32,989 nucleotides of DNA from the NCBI GenBank assembly GCA_020345805.1, contig CP070772.1:125686-158674 (forward strand), in the 5' to 3' direction. Every line of letters begins with the position of its first letter. Position 1 is the stretch's first letter. Made by a program: the position numbers and the translations under genes. The notes under the pieces were generated by a model, which was given only the letters and a program-made list of their open reading frames with translations, was not told the origin of the DNA and did not search any database. Source of the DNA: Phycisphaerales bacterium. GTDB taxonomy: Bacteria > Planctomycetota > Phycisphaerae > Phycisphaerales > SM1A02. Below, piece after piece: positions 15,216 to 23,484 of the stretch.

Positions 15216-16907
15216 ATGACAACCGTTGGAATGGGAAGCAGGATTCATCCGCCGCCGAGTCTGAAACGGCATCCGATCTGCCGCGGAGACTTCCTGGCGA
15301 TGGTGTTCAGCGGAGATCGGCGTATTCTCGGTGAGTTGACGGGGGAGCTGACGTGGAAGGTGAGATATAAGTTCGCGCTGGAGGATCCGAGGTTGAGACG
15401 GGCGGATGACTTCGCGGCGTCGGCCGCCGGAGTATTGCCGCGATGGCTGGAAGAGCGGGTTGCGCCGACAGGTGGTGTGTGTTTTGTATTCGTCGACGAA
15501 GATCATCCGTCAGTGTCACGGCTGCGGGGCGCAGGCGGGATTGAAGGCGAGCATTTCGTTGTCCTTGAGAATCTCGGATCCGACCGGGAGCGGAGCGGGG
15601 TTGAGGCGCAGATCGCACGAATTCCGAAAGACCAGACGAGCGATAAGAGAATCTGGCTGTTGGGCTACGGTGAGCAGGGGCGACGGATCGCGAGATACCT
15701 GATGGAGGGGTTGGGATACGCGGGGGAAAGGATTCTGGTTGTCGATCATGGCCTCGACAGCGCGAAGCGCGCAGCCGAGGACGGCCTGAAGTTGGGCGAT
15801 GAAACGGATGCCGCGGGTGATGACGGACCGGTGGTCTATTCGCCGCTTTCACGGTATGAGCGATTGCACGTGATCGCGCGGAGGGCGACGGCGGCGGGAC
15901 GGGCGGTGGTTGACAACTGGCACCGTGCCGGGACCGATCGGTTCTTCGTCGACAAAGGTCGAATATGGGCTGACGGATGCGCGAGCCGGGCGCTGCGCTT
16001 TGATGGCGCGGTTGTGAAGGCGGCCGAGCACGGTCTGGAGGTCGAAGCGGTGGCTGTTCGCGAAGATCTTCGAATCCTGGGAGAGGTAGCGGTACCGCAT
16101 CTGCACGGGGAACAGCTCATGCTGCTTCGGGAGGGCCGGGCCGGGGTCGATCTGTCAGAGCGGAATCCGTCGGATGGGATGGCGGACGATACGTATCGCG
16201 GGCTGCGGCGGGCGTACGTTGGCGCGACCGACCGGGCGGCGCTGGGCGTGTTTGCCGCGCGTGAGTTCTGCCGCGGCTTTTTCCCCGATGCCGTTGAGCA
16301 CGTGTTCCCTTCGCGCCATCCGATCAGTCTGGGAGGGACGGCGTTTGAGCGCTTGATCCTGCAACATCTGGAGCGACGCGAGATCGCGATGGCATCGCAG
16401 ACATCGGCGGAGCAGGCGGCGCTTGGCGTGCTCGCCCGTCACTACGCGGCAAATTCGCCGATCGTGGAGATCGGTTCCGCACTGGGCGGCAGTGCCTTGC
16501 TGATGGCGGCCGCGACGGAGGAACGTTCACCGCAAATCGTTTCCATCGATCCGGATACGGCAAATCGGGACGTGATGAGATTCGTGTTCGAGCACGAGGG
16601 TCAGACGGATCGCCTCCGCCAGATCACCAAAACGAGCGATGACGCGATCGGAGAACTTACCGACCTCGCAGGGCGCGTCGGCCTGGTGTTCATTGACGGA
16701 TTGCACACCGAACATGGCGTGGCGAATGACGGTACCAACTACGCGCCGCTGATCCGACCCGGGGGGGCGCTGGTGTTCCACGACGTTCATCCGGGCTGGT
16801 ACAACGTGATGCGCACGGTCATTGAGCGCGTAATCCCGGATAGCCGGTTTACTCTCAGGTGCCTCGTCGACAGCCTGGCGGTTTTTGAGCGGCTTGGAGT
16901 GGGTTGA
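15216..16907 (+). CDS. Two-domain protein: Rossmann domain plus class I SAM methyltransferase
   Basis: This 563-residue protein has an unassigned N-terminus (1-145). A Rossmann nucleotide-binding segment beginning IWLLGYGEQGRRIAR (G151 region) continues with ILVVDHGLDSAK. The C-terminal methyltransferase of the Methyltransf_24 type shows VEIGSALGGSALLM (417-430), VSIDPD, FIDGLHTEHG (492-501) and LVFHDVHPGW. The ATG at 15216 has GGAGG five bases upstream, 12 bases after the TylF-type gene; a GTG at 15204 in the same frame is less likely because it overlaps the ribosome-binding site. It ends the operon that starts at 10706. Predicted role: methylation of a glycan intermediate, with the Rossmann part binding a nucleotide or acting as a sugar-nucleotide sensor. 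I do not recognise the full architecture. Confidence 0.7.
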   Translation: MTTVGMGSRIHPPPSLKRHPICRGDFLAMVFSGDRRILGELTGELTWKVRYKFALEDPRLRRADDFAASAAGVLPRWLEERVAPTGGVCFVFVDEDHPSVSRLRGAGGIEGEHFVVLENLGSDRERSGVEAQIARIPKDQTSDKRIWLLGYGEQGRRIARYLMEGLGYAGERILVVDHGLDSAKRAAEDGLKLGDETDAAGDDGPVVYSPLSRYERLHVIARRATAAGRAVVDNWHRAGTDRFFVDKGRIWADGCASRALRFDGAVVKAAEHGLEVEAVAVREDLRILGEVAVPHLHGEQLMLLREGRAGVDLSERNPSDGMADDTYRGLRRAYVGATDRAALGVFAAREFCRGFFPDAVEHVFPSRHPISLGGTAFERLILQHLERREIAMASQTSAEQAALGVLARHYAANSPIVEIGSALGGSALLMAAATEERSPQIVSIDPDTANRDVMRFVFEHEGQTDRLRQITKTSDDAIGELTDLAGRVGLVFIDGLHTEHGVANDGTNYAPLIRPGGALVFHDVHPGWYNVMRTVIERVIPDSRFTLRCLVDSLAVFERLGVG

Positions 16908-16966
16908 ACATCACGTGGGGAGGGGCGGGAAGCTGCACTGCGAGGGACGGGCGGGATCGCGGTGGT

Positions 16967-17863
16967 TTACCTCAGGGCGGGCCAGGTTTTGCCCGTGTTC
17001 AGGAAAGCCCGTTGCAGGAGGTTGACCGCGGAATGGTCAAGCGGTCCTTTCTCCGCCGAGCGAATGTTCCGGCGGATGTGTTCCAGGGACGCAGAGCCCA
17101 CCAGAGCGCAGTGAGCGCCGGGGGCGAAGGTGGCAAATCGCAGGGCGGTCTCGAGCCAGGGCAGATCGCCGATCGCCGACTTGTCAATGTTCATCGTCTG
17201 CCATCGGGGCCAGTATTGCCGGGCGTAGGGGCGGGCCGGCTTCGCGGTTCTGCCGGGCACGGCATTGGCGATGGTCCGCTTGATCAGCACGCCGAGCCGG
17301 CGCCGGTCCGCCTCGACGATAGTCCGCGCGTTGGCCTGATCACAGATGTTGAATGTTGTTTCGATGACGTCAAACACTTCCAGGCCCACGGAATAGGCGA
17401 GCGTCTCGTTGTCGTCGCTGATCCCTATGAACCGGGTCTTGCCCTGCTTCCTCGCCTTCTCCAGCGCTGCGATTGCTTCGCCCGTCTTCAGTTCGTCGAG
17501 GGGCGAACCGTGAAGCAGGAGCACATCGACGGAATCGACACGCAGGCGCTGAAGGGAGCGGTCAATACTGGCGGCGAGCTGCCGGGGCGAGCGGGCGGGT
17601 TGCCAGTCGTCGGTCCATCCGCACTTGGTGACGAGGGTGAATTCATCCCTGCGGTGGGCGAGAGCCCGGCCGATATAGTCTTCGGAATCGCCGTAGGCGG
17701 ATGCGGTGTCGATGACGTTGATGCCTTCGTCAAGCAGGGCGTTGAGGAGATTTGCCGCCGTCCCCGCACTGACGCCTCTTCGGCCGATCGGCTCGGCGCC
17801 GAATCCGAGGGCGGAGACCTCGATGCCGGTACGTCCAAGGGTGCGCTTGAGCATCGCGACCAT
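16967..17863 (-). CDS. Aldo/keto reductase
   Basis: This 298-residue NADPH-dependent oxidoreductase has the AKR fold. The catalytic tetrad is complete: D52 and Y57 (IDTASAYGDSE), K80 (VTKCGW) and H118 (LLLHGS). The N-terminal LGRTGIEVSALGFGAEPIG is the usual first strand and turn. SAS-like residues near VGSASLEHIRRN form the cofactor phosphate site near the C-terminus. Two ATGs (17863 and 17854) fit equally; neither has a ribosome-binding site. It converges with the Rossmann-methyltransferase gene (59-base gap) and diverges from the GT4 gene. It may reduce a keto-sugar or aldehyde made by this island, or be an unrelated housekeeping reductase; position is the only hint. Confidence 0.9.
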   Translation of the reverse strand: MVAMLKRTLGRTGIEVSALGFGAEPIGRRGVSAGTAANLLNALLDEGINVIDTASAYGDSEDYIGRALAHRRDEFTLVTKCGWTDDWQPARSPRQLAASIDRSLQRLRVDSVDVLLLHGSPLDELKTGEAIAALEKARKQGKTRFIGISDDNETLAYSVGLEVFDVIETTFNICDQANARTIVEADRRRLGVLIKRTIANAVPGRTAKPARPYARQYWPRWQTMNIDKSAIGDLPWLETALRFATFAPGAHCALVGSASLEHIRRNIRSAEKGPLDHSAVNLLQRAFLNTGKTWPALR

Positions 17864-17903
17864 CGTAGCGAATCGAAGACGATCGGGCCTGGACGGGATC
17901 GGA

Positions 17904-17933
17904 TTGCGGTGCCCGGCCGGGAGAGGCTATTCT
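17904..17933 (+). promoter_or_regulatory. Candidate sigma70-type promoter for the GT4 gene
   Basis: TTGCGG (17904-17909) and TATTCT (17928-17933) are 18 bases apart, and the start codon follows 22 bases later with GGAG before it. It lies in the 91-base divergent gap. Confidence 0.4.
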
Positions 17934-17954
17934 GCGGTCGATCGGAGAATCGCG

Positions 17955-19232
17955 ATGCGCTGGCTGATCGTTTGCTCGATGCACCACTGGAGTCAGGGCG
18001 GCATCGGTGCGTACGTGGCGCACTTCGTGAAGTACGCCTGCGCGGCAGGATGGCGGGTTGACTTGGTCACGAGGCCCAGTGATGTCCTCCCGCGGGGCGC
18101 GGTCGTTCATCCGGTAGAGACGCCCGACAGGGGATCTGACTTTGAAGCTCGCGTGGCAAGACTGCGCGAGATCGAGCGCATCCGGCCGTATCGTTACGGC
18201 ATTTGGGCAAAGGCGGCGGCGGAGAAGCTGCTCGAGTTGGAACTTGAGGCGGACGCCGTCGAGTTCGCCGACTGCTTCGGTGAAGCATACGTGGCTTTGC
18301 GGAGCCGACGGGTGCGCGAGCGTTGGATCTCAACGCCCATGATGATCTACGCACACTCGGCAATGTTTGTCGAGGAGGAGATCAACCAGGCGGACATGAT
18401 GCGGTTCGGACGCGGGGTTTATCATGAGTGGGAGCGCAGCGCCTTGCGGGAAGCCGATGGCGTGGCGGCTGCGAGTCGGCTGTTGCTCGAGCGGTTGCCT
18501 CCAGCGCGAGCTTCGGCGGTGTTGCCCTACCCCATCGAGCCGCTGCCGATCGCGCCGCCGGTCGATTCGGAGCGCATCGTGGTGGCGGGGACGATCCAGC
18601 CCCGCAAGGGAATCGACACCTGGGTGCGGAGTCTGAACAGCGTGTTCTCACGCCGCCCCCGTGCCGAGGCCGTCTTGATCGGGCCGGATACTCCCACTTC
18701 GCCCGATGGGACGAGCATGATCGAGCATGTGTTCGAACTGCTTGCGCCGAAGCACGGAGATCGCCTGAAGTGGATCGGGCCCGCGTCCTACGATGAACTG
18801 ATCGAAGAGATCGACCGCTCCGCTGTGGTGGTGGTGCCGAGCGTGTTCGACACTTTCTCGCTGATGGCGGCGGATGCGCTGGGTCGTGGCCGGCCCGTGG
18901 TGGTGAGCAGTCGGGTGGGTATCCGCGAGCACGTTGAGGGTCTGGATACTTTCCCGGTCCACGATGCCGAGGCGCTGGCCGAAGCGCAGTTACGCATCCT
19001 CGCCGACCGTGCTGCGGCCCGCCGCCGGGCGTTGAACGCCCGGGAGCAGCTTGCGGAAGCCTGTGCGCCGCTGCGGCATCTGGAGCGGCGGGCCGAGTTT
19101 GCCCGGTCCCTCACGGCACATCCGTCCGAGGTGGGCGATGAAGCCGCCCCGGATGCGATAGATCAGATGGCGGCCTTTATCGATTCGGTGGAGGAACGGG
19201 AACGGGCGGTCGGTGCCGGCGGGGGAGCCTGA
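17955..19232 (+). CDS. GT4-family glycosyltransferase
   Basis: This 425-residue GT-B enzyme probably transfers a sugar from a nucleotide donor. The N-terminal Rossmann domain shows HHWSQGGIGAYVAHFVKYA, the Gly-rich loop of GT4 proteins. The C-terminal domain shows VVAGTIQPRKGIDTWVRSL (phosphate-site Arg and Lys), WIGPASYDELIEEI and PSVFDTFSLMAADALGRGRP. The usual E-x7-E pair of GT4 enzymes appears as D-x7-D here. The ATG at 17955 has GGAG seven bases upstream. An Ala/Gly-rich tail follows near residue 400. Its last 70 bases overlap the 3' end of the opposite-strand GT2 gene. It is transcribed alone, beside glycan genes on both sides. Confidence 0.85.
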   Translation: MRWLIVCSMHHWSQGGIGAYVAHFVKYACAAGWRVDLVTRPSDVLPRGAVVHPVETPDRGSDFEARVARLREIERIRPYRYGIWAKAAAEKLLELELEADAVEFADCFGEAYVALRSRRVRERWISTPMMIYAHSAMFVEEEINQADMMRFGRGVYHEWERSALREADGVAAASRLLLERLPPARASAVLPYPIEPLPIAPPVDSERIVVAGTIQPRKGIDTWVRSLNSVFSRRPRAEAVLIGPDTPTSPDGTSMIEHVFELLAPKHGDRLKWIGPASYDELIEEIDRSAVVVVPSVFDTFSLMAADALGRGRPVVVSSRVGIREHVEGLDTFPVHDAEALAEAQLRILADRAAARRRALNAREQLAEACAPLRHLERRAEFARSLTAHPSEVGDEAAPDAIDQMAAFIDSVEERERAVGAGGGA

Positions 19233-20506
19233 TGCGCCAGTCGCTCCAGTGACTGATCGTAGATGCACCAGACGGGTACCGCCGGAGGGGTCACCTTGCG
19301 CGCCCGGCGAACAAGCGTCGGTTCGTAAGTGTCGCTGGATACCAACACGAGATCGGGGGACAGCGTCTCAAGTTCGTCCGCCGGGGTGATGCTAACATCG
19401 CCAACGGCGTCGTGCCTGTCTGCCGCATCGTCGCAGATACCCGCGATGATTGCGCGGCCCCGTAAGGCGGATTCCATGACGTCAAAGCACCGTCGGGTGT
19501 GTTTACCAGCGCCGAACAGCACGACCCGGCTGCCCGGCGACAGCGTGCGAACTCTCCGCCTGAGCAGCCTGAAGGCGGGATTGAACCTGAGCGACCAGGC
19601 CGCGTGAACTCGCGATGCGACCGGAACGGCTCCGATCAGGTGATGCAGGAACATCCGCCACAGCGGCGGGCAGAGCAGGAAGCGAACGACGCGGCGCCAC
19701 AGAACCAGGCGAATACGCACCTTCCAGATGATGTTCTCATCCACTCCCGCGACCGCCCGATTCAATCGCAGGACGAACAACCCCACCTGCCTCAGGAATT
19801 GAGGCATGCTGTCGTGAAGATCAACCCTGTGGCTGGCGCCGCCCCGGCGAAAAAGCAGCAGGGGCCGGTCGGTCATCACCACGCCGTGCCGCTTGAGCAG
19901 GGCGGCTAGAAAGACCATGTCTCCTCCCAGCGGAACGATGCGCGGAGGGTCGGCGAGGTCTCGCAGCACGTCGATCTGCTCTTTTGCCGCCTCCGTTCGG
20001 TACAGGCCGTAGAACAGCGTGCAGGGCGCTTCGCGCAGATATCTGACCAGTCGCCGGCCTGGCCGCGCCTCGGCGCCGAAGTGCATGTCGCGCGTTTCCG
20101 GCCGCGTGTCTCCCGCGGCACCGTCCGGATCCAGATTCCGGACTTCGCAGCCTGCGAGGCCCGCGCGGGGATTCTGCTGCAGCAGGCCAAGGAGTGTTTC
20201 AAGGAAGGCCGGCTCCCTCAGATCATCACACGCGGCCCAGCAGAAGTACGGAGCGGAGGCGTGATCAAGCGCGGCAGCGAAGTTGGCCACCAGGCCGATG
20301 TTCTGCGAATGACGCACGAGATGAACACGTCGGTCGCGTCGGGTAAAATCCCGGGCGATCTGCGGCGTTCGGTCCGTGGAGGCGTTGTCATAGATGACCA
20401 GTTCGAAGTCGCCGCAGGTCTGGTTAAGCAGCGACTCGATCGTCTCGGGCAGATGGTCTTCGCCGTTGCGGACAACCAGGCCGATGCTGATGAGTGGTCG
20501 GGTCAT
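19163..20506 (-). CDS. GT2-family glycosyltransferase with C-terminal Rossmann-like domain
   Basis: This 447-residue inverting (GT-A) glycosyltransferase shows the donor-binding start PLISIGLVVRNGEDHLPETI, VIYDNASTD, and WAACDD (D94, D95) as the metal-binding acidic pair. GGDMVF around residue 195 and an aromatic/basic hydrophobic belt at ~240-300 may touch the membrane. Residues ~327-415 form a separate domain beginning VVLFGAGKHTRRC, which looks like a small nucleotide-binding Rossmann fold. The final 25 residues are Pro/Ser-rich. The ATG at 20506 follows the hydroxylase stop by 7 bases, making this the last gene of the - operon. The 3' end runs 70 bases into the convergent GT4 gene. Confidence 0.88.
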   Translation of the reverse strand: MTRPLISIGLVVRNGEDHLPETIESLLNQTCGDFELVIYDNASTDRTPQIARDFTRRDRRVHLVRHSQNIGLVANFAAALDHASAPYFCWAACDDLREPAFLETLLGLLQQNPRAGLAGCEVRNLDPDGAAGDTRPETRDMHFGAEARPGRRLVRYLREAPCTLFYGLYRTEAAKEQIDVLRDLADPPRIVPLGGDMVFLAALLKRHGVVMTDRPLLLFRRGGASHRVDLHDSMPQFLRQVGLFVLRLNRAVAGVDENIIWKVRIRLVLWRRVVRFLLCPPLWRMFLHHLIGAVPVASRVHAAWSLRFNPAFRLLRRRVRTLSPGSRVVLFGAGKHTRRCFDVMESALRGRAIIAGICDDAADRHDAVGDVSITPADELETLSPDLVLVSSDTYEPTLVRRARKVTPPAVPVWCIYDQSLERLAHQAPPPAPTARSRSSTESIKAAI

Positions 20507-20513
20507 GGTGACG

Positions 20514-21284
20514 TCAGGTCTCGCGTCTCAGCAACACGCCGCCGGGCGAGTGGGTGACCGCGTAGTCCCGGTAGCTTTCGTCGATGGCGAACGCCTGCCC
20601 GGCTTCCGAGGACAGGAACTCTTCGATCGCCGCGGTGGGACTGTCTTCGAGCCACTCTTCCTGTCCGTCGGGCAATCGGGCGAGCGCAGGCATGATGCCG
20701 TCCATCGCCACGATTGCGCTTCCCGGGCTGACCAGTGGCCCGTAGGCCCGCAATTCCCCGGCGACATGGGCGCGGGAATGGCCGGAGTCCAGGATGACGA
20801 GCACCACGTCATCATCGCGCAGCAGCATCCTCACCTCATCGACCACCGACTCGTTCGTCGAATCACCTTCGACGAGCGTGAAATGTGCCGACATCGGGTG
20901 AGACTCCAGCGCTTCACGATTGTGGGGGCGGATTTCGATGTCAACGGCAATCACGCGCGGCCGATCGGCAGGCATCGCTCCTCCATGGTGGACGGCGACC
21001 AGTACCGACGCGTGAAACACCACCGATCCGCCGTGGGCGATTCCCGTCTCGACTATCACGGTGGGGCGGATCCGGTGAATCAGATCCTGGATCATTATCA
21101 GATCGGCGGGCAATTGAATGACCGGCCTGCCCAGCCAGCGGAACTGATAGCTGTACTTGCGTTGCCACGACGCCAACAACCACCACCGGCTGAGAAGCGA
21201 GAATCCTTCCTCGTCGAACCAGGAGACGGGCCGCCCGTCTTCCGCGGTGATGGTAAACCGTTCTGTGTCAACCGTGTGCCTCAC
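20514..21284 (-). CDS. Cephalosporin hydroxylase (CmcI) family protein
   Basis: CmcI-family proteins are SAM-binding Rossmann proteins related to methyltransferases and named after cephamycin 7-alpha-hydroxylation. Most members in sugar clusters likely methylate glycans. This 256-residue protein has VIVETGIAHGGSVVFHASVL (77-96, SAM loop), VIAVDIEIRP with D115, VEGDS (D141) and VILDSGHSRAHV with D166 and H169, the family's metal-site region. The start is a GTG at 21284, 17 bases inside the upstream gene, with AAGGAG six bases before it. It is an internal gene of the - operon. A beta-lactam role is not implied: the context is sugar biosynthesis. Confidence 0.88.
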   Translation of the reverse strand: MRHTVDTERFTITAEDGRPVSWFDEEGFSLLSRWWLLASWQRKYSYQFRWLGRPVIQLPADLIMIQDLIHRIRPTVIVETGIAHGGSVVFHASVLVAVHHGGAMPADRPRVIAVDIEIRPHNREALESHPMSAHFTLVEGDSTNESVVDEVRMLLRDDDVVLVILDSGHSRAHVAGELRAYGPLVSPGSAIVAMDGIMPALARLPDGQEEWLEDSPTAAIEEFLSSEAGQAFAIDESYRDYAVTHSPGGVLLRRET

Positions 21285-23427
21285 GCTTCTCCTTCCCGGT
21301 CAGCAGAACCAGGTTTGCCCTCACCCCGATTGCTTCCAGCCGACCGGCAATCTCATCGGCATAGTTGGGGTTCATAACTGCAATTGTCAGCTCCTGCTCC
21401 GAGGTGCGGAACAGGCGGGGCAGTTCCTCCGGCGAGATCACCCGCTGACCGGTAACGGGCACGAACCGACCCTGCTTGTCGGGGTTGATGTCTACGAGGT
21501 ACGGCAGGCGGAGGCGATCGAGGCCCAGATGCGCCGTGAAGCTGACGCCCTTCCCCGCCGCCCCCCAGACAACCACCGGCCCGCGCGCGCGGGCATCGTC
21601 GATCAGTTCCATCAGTCGCCGTCGTTCAGCGTTCATCCGCTCCGCTATTTCCGGGAAGTCCATCTTCTCGCCCGTCGGCCGATGCGCTGATACCTGCGCA
21701 TCGGCCACCGCCTCCACGGAGAGGTACTGCCCTCCGAACGTCTCGTCAGTGAGTTCGGCGCGAAGGCCCACGCTCGCCAGGGCGTATTGAAGGGAGTCCG
21801 GGCCGAACAGAGAGCAATGCTCGTTGAAGAGATCAAAGAAGGCGGCGTGACGGGCGATCCACTCGAATGACGGCGTCTCCAGATAGACCAGGGCATCGCT
21901 GGAGGCGGCCACAGCGCCGATGGCCTGAACCATCGCCTTCGGATCGGGCAGATGTTCCAGCACGTGTCGGCAGCAGATCAGGGCCGTCGCTTCGCCATCC
22001 TCCGCAAGTTCCGCGGCGTGGCCGGCGGAGAATGCCTCCGCGGTCAGTCGGACCTGCCCGTCGCCGGTGTCGTCTCCGCCGAAAGCCGGATCGAATCCGA
22101 TGCCGTTTCGCCCCGCAAGTCTGCACAACTCGCGCAGAAACGCGCCCTGGCCGCATCCGATGTCGATGATGCGGCCGGGCCGCGACTCGATCGCCTTCGC
22201 CAGGCGAGTGCAGAGGCGGCAAAGATGATCCCCGAACACTTCGGAGCACGACTGGTCGTTCACGTAATCAGGCCCGTAAGCGACCGCCTCCGGATTGAAG
22301 CGAGTGTTGAATACCAACCCGCATCGACTGCACCCGACGAACATGATGCGGGCATGAGGTGCGCTGAGCGCCTGCTCTTCCGATGCATACGGAAGATTGA
22401 CCATCACCGGCTGCTCGACCGCGGCGAAGATCGGTGTGTGATCTAATCCGTCGCAGAGCGGGCAGACGGCCGCGTCTCCCGGTTCACGCCGGCGGGTCCG
22501 AGTCATCGCCTCGGCGATCTGACATTTCAGAGCCGCGGCGAAATCGATGCGCGGCCGCCAGCCCGTCGCGTCTTCCAGCGGCCCGGGGTCGGCGATGATC
22601 ACATCCGATCCTGTCCGGGTCGGCGGTTGGATTTCAAGCAGATCGCGGGCGTCGAGCAGGTTGGCGATCCATTCCGCAACTTCCGCGACGGACCGGCCGT
22701 GCCCGGTTCCAACATCGAATTCACCCTCGATTCGCCCGCGCAAGGCGAGGCCGATGGCCCGGGCGATGTCATCAGTGTGGATGAAGTCCCGCACCGCCTG
22801 CCCGGTCCGGACCGGGAACCGGCTGCCGGTCAGACATGCCTCGATCAGGGCGGGAAACAGACGGGCCGGATGCTCCTCGGGGCCGTAAGGCTGAAAGATG
22901 CGCAGCCAGCAGAAACGAGAACCGGCGTGAGCGTCGACCATCTTCTTCGCCGCAACCCGCAGCGCCGCCTTCGCCTCGGCGTAGCGGGAGCGGGCTTCAT
23001 GGCCGTCGGCGGTCTCGAAGCAAGTCCCGAGAGCCCCGACCCAGACGCATCCGCTGTCCAACAGGGTTTCGATCAGGTGGAGGCTCGTGTCGACCCATCG
23101 ATCATTCTCCGGACTGTTTCTATATTGGCCCGGCGTTACGTCCCACGCGGCGTGAATGCATGCGGCGGGACGCAGCCGTCGGACGAGCGATGCGACCTGC
23201 CCGTGCTCGTGGAGGTTGCAGACCTCCAGGCCGACGCGGCCGGCGCTGTCGCCGCCCAGCGCCCGATAAAGCAGCCGAAGATGTTCGCGCGAGGTTGACT
23301 CGACCATCGCGATGACGGGCGTTCCATCCCTCAGCAGGCGTCGGACGATGCGCGAGCCGATGAACCCGCTCGCGCCGGTTACCAGAACGGCGCCAAGGTG
23401 ATCGATTGTCGGGTTGCCTTCCGCCAT
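21268..23427 (-). CDS. Fusion of NAD-dependent sugar epimerase/reductase and C-methyltransferase
   Basis: This 719-residue protein joins two sugar enzymes. The first half is an extended SDR: GASGFIG (18-24), catalytic Y149 and K153 in SRYAEAK, RDFIHTDDIARA, and GTG near the C-terminal end of the domain. The second half is a TylC3/NovU-type C-methyltransferase. It has a zinc module with CPLC (322-325) and CSRC (366-369), a SAM loop IIDIGCGQGAFL (420-431), FNEHCSLFG with the family's catalytic-region His, and the family's C-terminal domain starting VVVWGAAGKGVSF (~619). Together they would add a methyl to a sugar ring carbon next to a 4-keto group and then reduce or epimerise it. The ATG at 23427 has no ribosome-binding site but a close promoter candidate. 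Its stop overlaps the hydroxylase gene by 17 bases. Confidence 0.87.
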   Translation of the reverse strand: MAEGNPTIDHLGAVLVTGASGFIGSRIVRRLLRDGTPVIAMVESTSREHLRLLYRALGGDSAGRVGLEVCNLHEHGQVASLVRRLRPAACIHAAWDVTPGQYRNSPENDRWVDTSLHLIETLLDSGCVWVGALGTCFETADGHEARSRYAEAKAALRVAAKKMVDAHAGSRFCWLRIFQPYGPEEHPARLFPALIEACLTGSRFPVRTGQAVRDFIHTDDIARAIGLALRGRIEGEFDVGTGHGRSVAEVAEWIANLLDARDLLEIQPPTRTGSDVIIADPGPLEDATGWRPRIDFAAALKCQIAEAMTRTRRREPGDAAVCPLCDGLDHTPIFAAVEQPVMVNLPYASEEQALSAPHARIMFVGCSRCGLVFNTRFNPEAVAYGPDYVNDQSCSEVFGDHLCRLCTRLAKAIESRPGRIIDIGCGQGAFLRELCRLAGRNGIGFDPAFGGDDTGDGQVRLTAEAFSAGHAAELAEDGEATALICCRHVLEHLPDPKAMVQAIGAVAASSDALVYLETPSFEWIARHAAFFDLFNEHCSLFGPDSLQYALASVGLRAELTDETFGGQYLSVEAVADAQVSAHRPTGEKMDFPEIAERMNAERRRLMELIDDARARGPVVVWGAAGKGVSFTAHLGLDRLRLPYLVDINPDKQGRFVPVTGQRVISPEELPRLFRTSEQELTIAVMNPNYADEIAGRLEAIGVRANLVLLTGKEKREAHG

Positions 23428-23440
23428 CTGAGGGTCTGTG

Positions 23441-23469
23441 GGTATAAGGATCGGCCCCGGTTGGTGCAA
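23441..23469 (-). promoter_or_regulatory. Candidate internal promoter before the fusion gene
   Basis: On the - strand TTGCAC (23469-23464) and TATACC (23446-23441) are exactly 17 bases apart in an AT-richer gap. Transcription would begin about 7 bases before the ATG at 23427, giving an almost leaderless message, which agrees with the missing ribosome-binding site. Confidence 0.35.
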
Positions 23470-23484
23470 TAACGCATGATAATG

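Noticed and set aside
14373..15506. 377-residue frame on the - strand
   Set aside because: It crosses the antisense of two well-supported, overlapping + strand genes (TylF-type and Rossmann-methyltransferase) with strong ribosome-binding sites.
16904..18061. 385-residue frame on the + strand
   Set aside because: It is the antisense of the aldo/keto reductase, whose complete catalytic tetrad settles the strand.
20514..21284. Beta-lactam biosynthesis suggested by the cephalosporin hydroxylase family name
   Set aside because: No other beta-lactam gene is present and the neighbours are nucleotide-sugar enzymes. The family is broad.
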